A DNA stretch of 39,014 bases from Sulfuricella sp. (GTDB taxonomy: Bacteria > Pseudomonadota > Gammaproteobacteria > Burkholderiales > Sulfuricellaceae): NCBI GenBank assembly GCA_018336195.1, contig JAGXQV010000149.1:1-39014 (forward strand), read 5' to 3'. The notes beneath the pieces are model-generated. The model was not told the origin of the DNA. It searched no databases and saw nothing but the letters and a program-made list of their open reading frames with translations. The translations under genes and the position numbers were made by a program. Each line of letters opens with the position of its first letter. Within the stretch, counting starts at the first letter, position 1. This document shows positions 28,408 to 37,779 of this stretch, piece after piece.

Positions 28408-29409
28408 ATGAAAATTGCCATCTTCGCCAGAGACCTGGGGCCGGTCGGCCATCTGAGGCTCCTTGATCCATTGCGTTTTCTGGGTCACGACGTCCAATAT
28501 TGCTTTGTCGAAATCAGCCCCGGCGTGGTGACGACCCGCCCGGGAATCCTGGAATGGGCGGATGTCCTGGTTGTGCAAAGAGACTTCCCCGGTCCGGATC
28601 TGGCCCCCATTTGCGCGGCCCTCCTCGCTACTAGAAAACCTCTCGTTTACGAGACCGACGACATCGTTTGGGCATTCGACACCCCGCAGTCCAAACAAGC
28701 GCGGCCCCATATCCTGAAAATCATCGCTGCGGCGCGCTTGGTGACGGTCTCGACCCCCGTCTTGGCGCAGGAGATTTCTCAATTCAACCGCAAGGTGACG
28801 GTCCTTCCCAATTACCTGAATGATCGCCTCTGGACTCCGCATATCGCCGATCCCCGTGAACGCAAGGCGCGCCGCGTAAAAATCGGCTATGTAGGTTCTG
28901 CCGATCATTTTCATGACATCAACGACTTGCGACCGGCATTGGTGAAGATTGTCGAAAAATACCCGAACGTCGATCTGTGCTTCATGGGTTGCAAGCCCAA
29001 TGCAATCGAGCGCTTGAAGCACGTTTCCTGCGCTGAAGCGGATTTCGACTACGAAGCGTTTCCGGAAAAGCTGGCCAGGATGAAGCTGGACATCGGATTG
29101 GCCCCGCTGCGGGACACCCACCTCAATCGCTGCAGATCGCCGATAAAATTTCTCGACTATTCGCTGGTCGGCGCCGCGTGCGTGGCTTCCGCCAACTCGA
29201 CTTTCGACAGCGTGGTCAGGAATGGCGAGAATGGCTTTTTATGCGAATCTCCCAGCGAATGGTTCGAGACGTTGAGCAAGCTGGTCGAGGACAAGGCACT
29301 GCGCCGAAACGTGGCGCGCAGCGGCCAGGAAGAGGTTCTCGGCAATTGGATGCTGTCGGCCCACGCCGATCTTTGGGAAACGGCATACCGAAAAGTGCTG
29401 GGCGGCTAG
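28408..29409 (+). CDS. Glycosyltransferase, GT-B fold (GT4-like)
   Basis: 333 residues from ATG 28408 (MKIAIFARDLGPVGHLRLLD). The N-terminal Rossmann-like half includes VLVVQRDFPGPDL and KPLVYETDDIVWAF. The C-terminal half starts VKIGYVGSADHFHDINDLRP, then gives GLAPLRDTHLNRCRSPIKFL and NGENGFLCESPSEWF, matching the glycosyl transferases group 1 nucleotide-sugar site (E/R-x-K region and the NGxxGFL turn). Donor and acceptor are unknown. A role in surface polysaccharide under c-di-GMP control is an inference from its neighbour. It ends tail-to-tail with rnfE, one base apart, with no obvious terminator. Confidence 0.85.
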   Translation: MKIAIFARDLGPVGHLRLLDPLRFLGHDVQYCFVEISPGVVTTRPGILEWADVLVVQRDFPGPDLAPICAALLATRKPLVYETDDIVWAFDTPQSKQARPHILKIIAAARLVTVSTPVLAQEISQFNRKVTVLPNYLNDRLWTPHIADPRERKARRVKIGYVGSADHFHDINDLRPALVKIVEKYPNVDLCFMGCKPNAIERLKHVSCAEADFDYEAFPEKLARMKLDIGLAPLRDTHLNRCRSPIKFLDYSLVGAACVASANSTFDSVVRNGENGFLCESPSEWFETLSKLVEDKALRRNVARSGQEEVLGNWMLSAHADLWETAYRKVLGG

Positions 29410-29410
29410 G

Positions 29411-30076
29411 TTATCCGCCCTGGCGGGGTTTGCCGGCCTTGCCGCGCGCGTCGATCCAGTTCTTCCCGGCAATCATCAGCCCCAGGCCGATGAAGGCGCC
29501 GGGCGGCAGGACGGCAAGGAGGAAGCCGCGGTATTCGGGGATCACCGTGACGACCAGGGATTTGGCGGATGCGCCGAAAGCCATCTCGATGCCGCTGAAC
29601 AGGGTACCGCTGCCGAAAATCTCGCGGATCGCGCCCAGCACGGCAAGCGTCAGGGTCAGGCCCAGGCCCACCATGAAGCCGTCGAGCATGGACGGCAGCA
29701 GCGGGTTTTTCGAGGCGAACGCTTCGGCACGCCCCAGCACGTTGCAGTTCACCACGATCAGCGGCACGAAGATCCCCAGCACCAGGTACAGCGCCTGCAC
29801 GTAGGCGTGCATCAGCAGTTCGATGATGGTCACCAGCACCGCGATGATGACGATGAATACCGGGATACGAATCTCGTTGGGAACGAAGCGCCGCACCAGC
29901 GACACGGCGGCATTGGAACAGGCCATCACGATGGCGGTCGCCAGTCCCAGGCCGACGCCGTTGACCAGCGTGGAACTCACCGCCAGCAGCGGGCACAGGC
30001 CGAGCAGCGCGACGATCCCGGCATTGTTTTTCCACAGGCCGTTCCACACGATTTCGCGATAGTTCGCTGCGCTCAT
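29411..30076 (-). CDS. rnfE: Rnf complex subunit E (membrane)
   Basis: A 221-residue inner-membrane subunit with about six helices, homologous in pattern to Rnf[21 protein letters not shown] and [17 protein letters not shown] are RnfE signatures, and [19 protein letters not shown] carries the Cys near the membrane that, with RnfA, holds an iron-sulfur centre. ATG overlaps the rnfG stop (ATGA). It is the last gene of the rnf operon, facing the glycosyltransferase tail. Confidence 0.94.
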   Translation of the reverse strand: MSAANYREIVWNGLWKNNAGIVALLGLCPLLAVSSTLVNGVGLGLATAIVMACSNAAVSLVRRFVPNEIRIPVFIVIIAVLVTIIELLMHAYVQALYLVLGIFVPLIVVNCNVLGRAEAFASKNPLLPSMLDGFMVGLGLTLTLAVLGAIREIFGSGTLFSGIEMAFGASAKSLVVTVIPEYRGFLLAVLPPGAFIGLGLMIAGKNWIDARGKAGKPRQGG

Positions 30077-30711
30077 TGCACACCTGCCTTTCCGCTGTTG
30101 ACCGGGAAGAACAGCGCCCGGTTTTCCTCGACATATTTCAAGGAACGGTGAACCGCCTTGACGATGGCGCGCGGCGTGACCGTCGCGCCGCTACGGTGTT
30201 CAAACTTGCCGCCGTCCTTTTTCACTTTCCAGTCCTGCGCCGCATATTTGCTCAGCGACAGCCCATCGAACTGGGTGATCCAGCGATCCTTGGCGATCGT
30301 CACGTAATCGCCCAGCCCCGGCGTTTCATGGTGATCGACCACCCGCACCCCGGACAGTTCGCCATCGGCCTTGAGGGCGATCAGCAGCTTGATCTTGCCG
30401 GCGTAGCCGTCCGGCGCGACGGCTTCGAACACCGCTGCGGCAGGCTGGCCGTTCTTGCTGGCGAGGTAGAGCGGGGTGGCCTCCTTGTTACCGAGCACGG
30501 GCGGCAATTCGCGGGCTTCCTTGAGGATATCGTTGTCGTATAGGTCGGACGGGAGGATCTGGCCGATCAGCGCCAGTTTCGCCTGTTTTTCGCTGTCTGC
30601 GATGATGTCGCGGGTGGCGTAATAGGTTGCGCTCAGCAACCCCGTGCCGATGGCGGCGAAGAGCATCAGCAGCAGACCGGATTTGGCGGAATGGCGCAGC
30701 ACGTTTTCCAT
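30073..30711 (-). CDS. rnfG: Rnf complex subunit G (covalent FMN protein)
   Basis: A 212-residue protein with one N-terminal membrane helix ([20 protein letters not shown]) and a periplasmic FMN-binding domain. [15 protein letters not shown] contains the Thr (SGAT[S/T] motif) that takes FMN by phosphoester linkage, presumably through ApbE, which is not seen in this window. [10 protein letters not shown] is another family mark. It starts two bases after the rnfD stop. Confidence 0.94.
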   Translation of the reverse strand: MENVLRHSAKSGLLLMLFAAIGTGLLSATYYATRDIIADSEKQAKLALIGQILPSDLYDNDILKEARELPPVLGNKEATPLYLASKNGQPAAAVFEAVAPDGYAGKIKLLIALKADGELSGVRVVDHHETPGLGDYVTIAKDRWITQFDGLSLSKYAAQDWKVKKDGGKFEHRSGATVTPRAIVKAVHRSLKYVEENRALFFPVNSGKAGVQ

Positions 30712-30713
30712 GG

Positions 30714-31733
30714 TCAGCCTTTATGCCCAAAAACCTTGGGCTGGGTGTAGGCGTCGATCAGCGGCACCGCCGAATTCATAATCAGGACCGCGAACGCCAC
30801 GCCGTCGGGGTAGCCGCCGAAGACCCGGATCACGTAGGTCAGCAGGCCGATGCTCGCGCCGAAGATCAGCTTGCCCGTGGGGGTGGTGGGGCTGGTGACA
30901 TAGTCGGTGGCGATGAAAAAAGCCCCCAGCATCGCGGCGCCGCTGAACAGGTGGAACAGCGGCGAGGCGTAGCGGGCCGCATCGACGCCCTGAAAGAGCG
31001 CGGCAGTCGCGGCCAACACGGCGAGGAAGGCGACCGGGATGTGCCAGGTGATGATGCGCTGTTGCAGGAGAAACAAGCCGCCCAGCAGGTACAAGCCGGG
31101 CAGGACATAGCCGCCCGAAGCGGCGAAAATCGGCGCATCGGCACGAATCTCGCCGACCATCCGGCCCAGCGCGAGCTGGGTTTTCAGGGTATCCAGGGGG
31201 GTCGCCATGGTCACCGCGTCGAGCCGCATGCCGTCGGGCAGGCGTTCGCCGAAGATATAGGCCAGTTGCTGTCCCAGGCTCAGGGTCTCGCCAGCCAGCC
31301 CCGCCGGGGCGAGCCAATGAGTCATGTGGGCGGGAAAGGAAATCATCAGCACGGCAAAGCCGACCATCGCCGGGTTGAAGAGGTTTTGCCCGAGGCCGCC
31401 GTAGAGATGTTTGGCGAACACCATGGCGAACAAGGTGCCCACCACCACCAGCCACCACGGCGCCAGCGGAGGCAGCGCGAGGGCCAGCAGGCTGGCGCTG
31501 AGCACGGCGCTGCCGTCGCCGAGAAAGGGTTTCAACGGATAGCCGCGCAGCTTGAGCAGCGCCGCTTCCGCAGCGAGGGCGGTGGCGCAGGCGAGTGCCA
31601 AGCTGATGAGGATTGCCGGGCCGTAGAAATAGCAGTAGGCGGCCAGCGCCGGCAGCAGCGCCGCCAGCACCCGCAGCATGATGCCGGGAACCCCGCCGGC
31701 CGGGCGGGTGACGTGGGGCGAGGGGGAACTCAT
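30714..31733 (-). CDS. rnfD: Rnf complex subunit D (membrane, covalent FMN)
   Basis: 339 residues with about nine to ten membrane helices. GYPLKPFLGDGSAVLSASLL, KHLYGGLGQNLFNPAMVGFA and VTMATPLDTLK are RnfD/NqrB-type signatures. The Thr in ATPL is the probable covalent FMN site. The start is ATG 31733, overlapping the rnfC stop (ATGA). The open frame upstream is rnfC in another phase. It forms part of the ion-translocating core. Confidence 0.93.
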   Translation of the reverse strand: MSSPSPHVTRPAGGVPGIMLRVLAALLPALAAYCYFYGPAILISLALACATALAAEAALLKLRGYPLKPFLGDGSAVLSASLLALALPPLAPWWLVVVGTLFAMVFAKHLYGGLGQNLFNPAMVGFAVLMISFPAHMTHWLAPAGLAGETLSLGQQLAYIFGERLPDGMRLDAVTMATPLDTLKTQLALGRMVGEIRADAPIFAASGGYVLPGLYLLGGLFLLQQRIITWHIPVAFLAVLAATAALFQGVDAARYASPLFHLFSGAAMLGAFFIATDYVTSPTTPTGKLIFGASIGLLTYVIRVFGGYPDGVAFAVLIMNSAVPLIDAYTQPKVFGHKG

Positions 31734-33274
31734 GGTCGGTCGGTCTCCTGCGTTGGCGCGCTGGCCTGTTTGGCGCGGCTGCGTTCCAGGGCGGCCTGGA
31801 TGGCGGCTTTCTTGGCCTCGGCTTGCGGATCGGCGGCGGCAGCGGCCTTGGCGGCAGCCTGTTTTTTGGCGAGCAGTTCGGCGCGTTCGCGGGCTTCGCG
31901 CGCCAGGCGTTGCTGGCGGAACTCGTAGCGTTCGCGGGCCAGGTCGGCAGCGCGGCGCTCGCCATCCAGCGCGGCGATTTCCCCCTTGGCGAAACGGAAG
32001 TAGGACACCAGCGGGATCGAACTCGGGCACACGTAGGAACAGCAGCCGCACTCGATGCAATCGGCCAGCTTGTAGGCGCGTGCTTTCTCGACATTGCGAC
32101 TGTGTGCGAACCAATACAACTCCTGGGGTTGCAGGTCGGCGGGACAGGCGCGTGCGCACTGGCCGCAGCGGATGCACGGCAAGGCCGGCGGGGCGGGTGG
32201 AAACAATGCGGGCGAGGCGGCGATCAGGCAGTTGACCGCTTTCACCAGCGGCGCGTCGAGGCTGGGCAGGTCGAAACCCATCATCGGGCCGCCGACGATA
32301 TAGCGGCGGGTGTCGGGCGTCGCCCCCCCGGCCAGGTCGAGCAATTCGCGGAACGGCGTGCCGATCGGCACCTCGAAATTCTGCGGGCGGGCGACGCTGC
32401 CGGTGACGGTGACAACCCGGCTGATGACCGGCTCGCCGTGATTGACGGCGCGCTGCACGGTATAGGCGGTGCCGACGTTGACGCAGATCACCCCGATGTT
32501 GGCGGGGCGCTGGCCGGAAGGCACTTCCTTGCCGGTGAGCACCTTGATGAGTTGTTTTTCCCCGCCGCCGGGATACACGGTAGGCACCGCCACCACTTCG
32601 AAAGGCATTCCGGCGCAGGCTTGGGTCATCGCCGCGATGGCTTCCGGCTTGTTATCCTCGATGCCGATCAGCACTTCCTCGGGCTGCATCAGGTGGACCA
32701 GGATCCCGATGCCCGCCACGATTTCCCCGGCGCGCTCGCGCATCAGCAGGTCGTCGGAGGTGATCCACGGCTCGCATTCCGCGCCGTTGATCACCAGGGT
32801 ATGCAATGGCTGCTGCGGGCCGGAACCGAGCTTGATGAAGGTGGGAAACACCGCGCCGCCCAATCCCACCACCCCGGCATCGCGCAGGTAGTCGCGGATG
32901 GCGTGCGGCGCGGCGTTGCGGTAATCGAGGGGATGCCGGTCGATCCAGCGCTCCGCGCCGTCCGCCTCGATCACCACGCAGCTATCCGAAAGGCTGGAGG
33001 GATGGGCCACGACATGAGGCGCAACCGCCACCACGGTGCCCGAAGTAGGCGCATGGACGGCGGCGGAAACGAAGGCGCTCGCCGCGCCGATCATCTGCCC
33101 TTTCAACACGGCGTCGCCGACTTGCACCAGCGGGTTGGCCGGCTCGCCGATATGCTGGCGCAGCGGCACGACCAGGCGGCGCGGCAGCGGCGCAACCGCA
33201 ATCGGCAGACGGTTGGATTCCGTCTTGTGCTGGGGCGGATGCACGCCGCCGTTGAATGTGGAGAGGGTATTCAC
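31730..33274 (-). CDS. rnfC: Rnf complex subunit C (NADH/FMN and two [4Fe-4S])
   Basis: A 514-residue peripheral subunit that exchanges electrons with NAD. It starts with GTG right after the rnfB stop. Visible: FNGGVHPPQHKTESNRLPI, the Gly-rich GLGGAVFPTFIKL (nucleotide/FMN-binding region), INGAECEPWITSDD, VYPGGGEKQLIKVLTGKEVP, and two ferredoxin clusters CIRCGQCARACP and CIECGCCSYVCP. The tail (about 440-514) is an Ala/Arg/Lys-rich coiled coil, shorter than the repetitive tail of Escherichia coli RsxC. Confidence 0.95.
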   Translation of the reverse strand: MNTLSTFNGGVHPPQHKTESNRLPIAVAPLPRRLVVPLRQHIGEPANPLVQVGDAVLKGQMIGAASAFVSAAVHAPTSGTVVAVAPHVVAHPSSLSDSCVVIEADGAERWIDRHPLDYRNAAPHAIRDYLRDAGVVGLGGAVFPTFIKLGSGPQQPLHTLVINGAECEPWITSDDLLMRERAGEIVAGIGILVHLMQPEEVLIGIEDNKPEAIAAMTQACAGMPFEVVAVPTVYPGGGEKQLIKVLTGKEVPSGQRPANIGVICVNVGTAYTVQRAVNHGEPVISRVVTVTGSVARPQNFEVPIGTPFRELLDLAGGATPDTRRYIVGGPMMGFDLPSLDAPLVKAVNCLIAASPALFPPAPPALPCIRCGQCARACPADLQPQELYWFAHSRNVEKARAYKLADCIECGCCSYVCPSSIPLVSYFRFAKGEIAALDGERRAADLARERYEFRQQRLAREARERAELLAKKQAAAKAAAAADPQAEAKKAAIQAALERSRAKQASAPTQETDRP

Positions 33275-33835
33275 CTAGGCGGCCTTCTTGATCTGATAAA
33301 CCGGGTACTTCCATTTCCACGACGCGATGTCCGCACCGACCGGAATCATGCTGATGCAATCCACCGGACAGGGCGCGACGCACAACTCGCAGCCCGTGCA
33401 GTATTGGGCGATCACGGTATGCATCATCTTGCTGGCGCCGAGGATGGCGTCCTGCGGGCAGGCTTTCAGGCAGGCGGTGCAGCCGATGCAGAGGTTCTCG
33501 TCGATGAACGCCACCTGCTTGGGTTTCGGTCCCGCCGCCTGCCCTTCGCCGTAATTCACCGGCTGGAATTCCACGCCCAGCAGTTCCGCGAGTCCCTTGG
33601 CGACCGGGTCGCCGCCCGGCACGCACAGGTTGGTGGCCGCCTTGCCCTCCGCAACGGCCTGGGCATACGGCGCACAGCCGGCATAGCCGCATTGCCCGCA
33701 CTGGGTATTGGGCAGGATGGCCGCCGCCTTCTCGGTGAGGGGATTGCCTTCGACGCGGAACTTCAGCGCGGCGTAGCCGAGGATCAACCCCAGCGCGACG
33801 GCCAGCCCGGCCATGATGAGAATCGCAGTCAACAT
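33275..33835 (-). CDS. rnfB: Rnf complex subunit B (ferredoxin-like)
   Basis: A 186-residue protein with an N-terminal membrane helix ([20 protein letters not shown]), a Fe-S domain with [16 protein letters not shown] plus a downstream Cys (ATNLCVPGG), and two [4Fe-4S] ferredoxin motifs, [12 protein letters not shown] and [12 protein letters not shown]. It passes electrons between the soluble donor and the membrane subunits. It starts 10 bases after rnfA. Confidence 0.95.
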   Translation of the reverse strand: MLTAILIMAGLAVALGLILGYAALKFRVEGNPLTEKAAAILPNTQCGQCGYAGCAPYAQAVAEGKAATNLCVPGGDPVAKGLAELLGVEFQPVNYGEGQAAGPKPKQVAFIDENLCIGCTACLKACPQDAILGASKMMHTVIAQYCTGCELCVAPCPVDCISMIPVGADIASWKWKYPVYQIKKAA

Positions 33836-33845
33836 GGCGATGGCG

Positions 33846-34424
33846 CTACTTGATCAACCCGGAAAAACCCATGAACGCCACCGACAGCAGCCCGGCGGTA
33901 ATCATCGCGATGGGCGCGCCCTTGAACGGTGCGGGAATGGCCGCGCCTTCCATGCGCTCGCGCAGGGAGGCAAAGAGGGTCAGCACCAGGGCGAAACCGA
34001 CCGCCCCGCCAAAGCCGAAGAGCAGCGATTCGACGAAATTGTGGTTTTCCTGGACGTTGAGCAGCGGCACGCCGAGCACCGCGCAGTTGGTGGTAATCAA
34101 CGGCAGGTAGATGCCCAGCGACTGGTAGAGTTCGGGGCTGGACTTGCGGATGAACATCTCGGTGAACTGCACGATGGAGGCGATCACCACGATGAACGAC
34201 AGGGTGCGCAAATAGCTGAGGTCGTAAGGCGCCAGGGCATAAGTCTCGACCAGGTAGCTCATGCCCGCCGCGAGGGTCAGCACGAAAGTGGTCGCCATGC
34301 CCATCCCCACCGCCGCGTCGAGTTTCTTCGACACGCCCATGAAGGGGCACAGGCCGAGCACCTTGGCGAGCACGATGTTGTTCACCAGCACCGTGCCGAC
34401 CAGGATCAGCAGGAAGTTTTCCAT
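33846..34424 (-). CDS. rnfA: Rnf complex subunit A (membrane)
   Basis: A 192-residue membrane subunit with six helices. The start [20 protein letters not shown] at ATG 34424, behind GAGGAAA, is the standard RnfA start; a start eight codons earlier is rejected. [16 protein letters not shown] and [14 protein letters not shown] contain the two Cys of the intramembrane iron-sulfur site shared with RnfE. It is the first gene of a complete rnfABCDGE operon. The complex couples NADH/ferredoxin electron transfer to Na+ or H+ transport. In proteobacteria it can also supply low-potential electrons to nitrogenase or to SoxR reduction. The role here is not evident from context. Confidence 0.95.
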   Translation of the reverse strand: MENFLLILVGTVLVNNIVLAKVLGLCPFMGVSKKLDAAVGMGMATTFVLTLAAGMSYLVETYALAPYDLSYLRTLSFIVVIASIVQFTEMFIRKSSPELYQSLGIYLPLITTNCAVLGVPLLNVQENHNFVESLLFGFGGAVGFALVLTLFASLRERMEGAAIPAPFKGAPIAMITAGLLSVAFMGFSGLIK

Positions 34425-34459
34425 GACTTTATTTTCCTCGCGGAACACACATTAGAGCC

Positions 34460-34587
34460 GTAGCCTGGATGCAGCGCGAGCGGAATCCAGGAGCGCCCGA
34501 CAGGACGCAAGCAGTTGAGGCGATTTTCTACCCATCGATTCCGCCTTGCGGCGGCCCCGGATTCCACTATCGCTTCATCCGGGCTAC
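34460..34587. repeat. Dispersed inverted repeat (GTAGCCCGGATG type), copy 2, overlapping ald stop
   Basis: The left arm gtagcctggatgcagcgcga... (34460-34492) and right arm ggccccggattccactatcg... (34553-34587) form an imperfect hairpin of the same family as 25225-25322. The right arm's GTAG supplies the ald stop codon (34584-34586). It separates ald from rnfA. Confidence 0.85.
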
Positions 34588-35681
34588 TTGTCTGCATAAG
34601 GATAGCCGAGGTCTTCCGCCACGCGCGGGTGGCAGACCCGCCCCTCGCACAGGTTCAAGCCGTTGCGCAGCCCGGCGTCGCCGCGTAGCGCCTCGCGCCA
34701 GCCCGGCCCGGCTAGGCGCAGGACATAAGGCAGGGTGGCGTTGGTCAGAGCCTGGGTGGAAGTCCGTGCGCAGGCCGCCGGCATGTTGGTCACGCAGTAA
34801 TGCACCACCCCTTCCTCGACATAAGTCGGTTGGGCGTGGGTGGTGGGCCGCGCGGTTTCGGCGCAGCCGCCCTGGTCGATGGCCACGTCCACCAGCACCG
34901 AACCGGGGCGCATGGCCGCCACGGCTTTGCGCGAAATCAGGCGGGGCGCGCGTTTTCCGGGTATCAGCACCGAACCCACCACCAGGTCGGCGCCGCTCAC
35001 CAGTTCCTCGATGGCGTGAGCTTCCGAATAACGGGTCTTGAGGCGCGGCCCGAACACGTCGTCGAGATAGCGCAGGCGGTTGAGGTCGATGTCCAGGATG
35101 GTCACGTCGGCGCCCGCACCCAGCGCCATTTTGGCGGCCTGGGTACCCACCGTGCCGGCCCCCAGCACCACTACCTTGGCCGGCGCCACGCCGGGCACCC
35201 CGCCGAGCAGCACGCCGCTGCCGCCGGTTGCCAACTGTAGCGCGGTCGCCCCGGCCTGGATGGCGATACGCCCCGCCATCTCCGACATCGGGGTGAGCAG
35301 CGGCAAGCCGCCTTGCGGATCCGTGACGGTTTCGTAAGCCACCGCGACAATCTCCCGCTCCAGCAGGCGCGCCGTCAACTCGGGTGCCGCCGCCAAGTGA
35401 AAGTAGGTGAACAGCACCTGGCCTTGGTGGAGCAGCGGCACTTCGCTGTCCTGCGGCTCCTTGACCTTGACCACCAGCGGGCATTGGTAAACTTCGGCGG
35501 GGGTGGCGGCGATGCGCGCCCCTTCGGCGAGATACTGGTCATCGCCAAAGCCGATACGCTGCCCGGCCTGGGTTTCCACCAGCACGTCGTGGCCGGCCTG
35601 GCGCAAGGCGCGCACCCCGGCAGGGGTTACGCCGACCCGGTATTCGTGATTCTTGATTTCCTTGGGGACGCCGATCAGCAT
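34584..35681 (-). CDS. ald: Alanine dehydrogenase
   Basis: A 365-residue NAD-dependent enzyme interconverting L-alanine and pyruvate plus ammonia. The start MLIGVPKEIKNHEYRVGVTP is the family signature; VKVKEPQ and FTYFHLAAAPEL supply substrate-site Lys and His; VVVLGAGTVGTQAAKMALG is the NAD-binding Rossmann loop. SVLVDVAIDQGGCAETARPT and CVTNMPAACARTSTQALTNA complete it. ATG 35681 follows a GGAG ribosome site. It lies 37 bases after pyrD, probably in the same transcript. Its stop codon comes from a dispersed repeat, so the last residues may be non-native. Confidence 0.95.
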   Translation of the reverse strand: MLIGVPKEIKNHEYRVGVTPAGVRALRQAGHDVLVETQAGQRIGFGDDQYLAEGARIAATPAEVYQCPLVVKVKEPQDSEVPLLHQGQVLFTYFHLAAAPELTARLLEREIVAVAYETVTDPQGGLPLLTPMSEMAGRIAIQAGATALQLATGGSGVLLGGVPGVAPAKVVVLGAGTVGTQAAKMALGAGADVTILDIDLNRLRYLDDVFGPRLKTRYSEAHAIEELVSGADLVVGSVLIPGKRAPRLISRKAVAAMRPGSVLVDVAIDQGGCAETARPTTHAQPTYVEEGVVHYCVTNMPAACARTSTQALTNATLPYVLRLAGPGWREALRGDAGLRNGLNLCEGRVCHPRVAEDLGYPYADK

Positions 35682-35718
35682 GTTCGTCCTGCTCCTTGCG
35701 AAAAGGCGGTGAATCGAA

Positions 35719-36732
35719 TCAGGCCAGTTCCCGGCAGATTTCGCCGATCAACTCCGGCCCACGGTAGATGAAACCGGTGTAAACCTGCACCAGGCTCGCT
35801 CCGGCGGTCATCTTTTCGCGTGCGTCGAAAGCGTTGAGGATGCCGCCCACCCCGATGATGGGAATCCTGCCTTCCAGGGCCAAGCTGAGTTGCTTGACCA
35901 CCGTGGTGGACTTGATGCGCACCGGCGCGCCGCTCAAACCGCCGGTTTCTGCGGCGTTGGGCAACCCTTCCACGCCATTGCGGGCGAGGGTGGTGTTGGT
36001 GGCGATCACCCCGTCGAACTGGTATTTGAGGAGCAGGTCGGCAATCGCGATGACCTGGGTGACGTCGAGGTCGGGGGCGATTTTCAGCACCAGCGGCACC
36101 GTTTTGCCATGTTGCTGGGCGAGCCGCTGCTGCTCTTCCTTGAGCCGGCCGAGGAGGTTTTCCAGTTCGTCGGACTGCTGCAACTGGCGCAAGTTCTTGG
36201 TGTTGGGCGAGGAGATGTTGACCGTCACGTAGCTGGCATGTTCGTAGACCTTGCGCAGTCCGATCAGGTAGTCGTCCGCGGCGTTTTCGATGGGGGTGTC
36301 GAAGTTCTTGCCGATGTTGATGCCGAGGATACCGCGGTACTTGGCGCGCTTCACGTTCGCCACCAGGTTGTCGACGCCCAGGTTGTTGAAGCCCATGCGG
36401 TTGATGATGGCGTTGGCTTGCGGCAGGCGGAACAGGCGCGGCTGCGGGTTGCCCGGCTGGGGACGGGGGGTGACCGTGCCGATTTCGATGAAGCCGAAGC
36501 CCAGCGCGGCGAGCGCGTCGATGCACGCGCCGTCCTTGTCGAGGCCGGCGGCGAGTCCCACCGGATTGGGGAATTCCAGGCCCATCACGGTGCGCGGACG
36601 CGCCGCGCAGTGCGCGCCGAACAGCCCGGCCAGCCCTAAGCCGTGCAGGACGTTGAGGCTCCTCAGGGTAAGGTTGTGAGCTTTCTCGGGGTCGAGACGA
36701 AACAACAAGGCACGCGCCAGGGAATAGAACAT
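35719..36732 (-). CDS. pyrD: Dihydroorotate dehydrogenase (quinone), class 2
   Basis: A 337-residue FMN enzyme for the fourth step of pyrimidine synthesis, attached to the inner membrane by its N-terminal helices ([20 protein letters not shown]), passing electrons to quinone. [13 protein letters not shown] and [20 protein letters not shown] form the FMN/substrate site. The class 2 catalytic Ser is in [21 protein letters not shown] is the phosphate-binding loop. The length is normal for class 2. It starts seven bases after the PilZ gene. Confidence 0.96.
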   Translation of the reverse strand: MFYSLARALLFRLDPEKAHNLTLRSLNVLHGLGLAGLFGAHCAARPRTVMGLEFPNPVGLAAGLDKDGACIDALAALGFGFIEIGTVTPRPQPGNPQPRLFRLPQANAIINRMGFNNLGVDNLVANVKRAKYRGILGINIGKNFDTPIENAADDYLIGLRKVYEHASYVTVNISSPNTKNLRQLQQSDELENLLGRLKEEQQRLAQQHGKTVPLVLKIAPDLDVTQVIAIADLLLKYQFDGVIATNTTLARNGVEGLPNAAETGGLSGAPVRIKSTTVVKQLSLALEGRIPIIGVGGILNAFDAREKMTAGASLVQVYTGFIYRGPELIGEICRELA

Positions 36733-36739
36733 GTGGGGA

Positions 36740-37756
36740 TCACACCAGGGTATGGGGTTCTTCGATCATCTGCTGGTAAATCATGCTTTGCAGAATCACG
36801 CTGTCGTTGGGTTGCAGATCGACGAATTCGATGCCGTGATGAATCAGCGGCGCGCCTTTGGCGTCCATCGCCTCGTCGGCGAAAATCGCCCGGATCGCCG
36901 CGTTGATCGACAGGTAGGCGTCGATCTTGTGGAGGTTCACGCGAAATGCCAGGCGCAACAGGTCGCCCTTGTTCCCCAGGCTGCGCCGGGCGTCGAGCAT
37001 GGCTCCGGTAGCGCTGAGGTTGGCGATCAGCCCGGAGGCATTTTCCGTTGTAGCCTGGGTGGTATTGCCGACAGCCGCGATGATCCGGGCGCGGACCCGC
37101 GGCGATTTGCGGATCACCATACCCTGCACTTCCGAGGGGAACGACAGGTGCAGGTAATCGAAAGGCAGCTTGCAGATCTTTTCCACCGTGCTGGTAAAAC
37201 CGAAGGCATTCTGCGCGGCAAATATCCGCACCACCACCTTTTCGCCTTCCATCAGGCCGAGCCGCAGGCCGTTTTCGAACGGCGAAGTGACCAGCAGGCT
37301 GACGTTATTGAGATAACCGAGGAGGCGCACCACGTAACGTTCCGCCGAGAGTTGCTGGGGCGGCTGGAGTTGCAGGCGGTCGCCGACTTTCAGCTTCATC
37401 GCCTCGAAAGGATAGGTCTCCTGCTGGCCGCTGCCGGGTTTTCCCGTCGGGGTGATTTCGACGCGCTGCTCGGACGCCGCGACGGGCGCGGCGGGCGGAA
37501 TAATCCGTGTCGAAGCGGGTGTAACCGCAGGGGCCGCCGGAAAGGGGATATCCACCGGGGGCGGCGGCGGTGCGGACGCTCCCTGTTCCCAGGTCAATTC
37601 GCGACAGGGATTGGCGGCGAGCAGGGACAGCAGTTGATCGAGCGAGCCGATGACCCCGCCCTCGGGCAACAAGACGTTATGGAACTGGTCATAGACCGTC
37701 CACGGCACGGGTACGCCTAGTTCGAGGTCTTCCTGAGTAAGGGCGATGAGGCTCAT
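36740..37756 (-). CDS. PilZ-domain c-di-GMP receptor (YcgR-like)
   Basis: A 338-residue soluble protein. The N-terminal about 60 residues are followed by a Pro/Ala-rich linker (about 60-100, including [17 protein letters not shown]), a YcgR-type flagellar-brake-like domain (about 115-220; [12 protein letters not shown]) and a C-terminal PilZ domain (about 222-335). The c-di-GMP binding motifs are intact: RKSPR (RxxxR) and NLSATG (N/DxSxxG). It should change partner binding when c-di-GMP rises. It lies between phosphomannomutase and pyrD, with 23- and 7-base gaps, so is probably cotranscribed. The target could be motility or polysaccharide machinery; neither is shown. Confidence 0.88.
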   Translation of the reverse strand: MSLIALTQEDLELGVPVPWTVYDQFHNVLLPEGGVIGSLDQLLSLLAANPCRELTWEQGASAPPPPPVDIPFPAAPAVTPASTRIIPPAAPVAASEQRVEITPTGKPGSGQQETYPFEAMKLKVGDRLQLQPPQQLSAERYVVRLLGYLNNVSLLVTSPFENGLRLGLMEGEKVVVRIFAAQNAFGFTSTVEKICKLPFDYLHLSFPSEVQGMVIRKSPRVRARIIAAVGNTTQATTENASGLIANLSATGAMLDARRSLGNKGDLLRLAFRVNLHKIDAYLSINAAIRAIFADEAMDAKGAPLIHHGIEFVDLQPNDSVILQSMIYQQMIEEPHTLV

Positions 37757-37779
37757 GGAGACAGATTACCGAATTCCGC

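Noticed and set aside
26786..28471. A 561-codon minus-strand frame opposite the PAS-GGDEF-EAL gene
   Set aside because: Mirror frame of a strongly codon-biased gene; no recognisable domains.
31823..33853. A 676-codon plus-strand frame opposite rnfC and rnfB
   Set aside because: Antisense shadow; low-complexity His/Arg/Gly-rich translation and no ribosome site.
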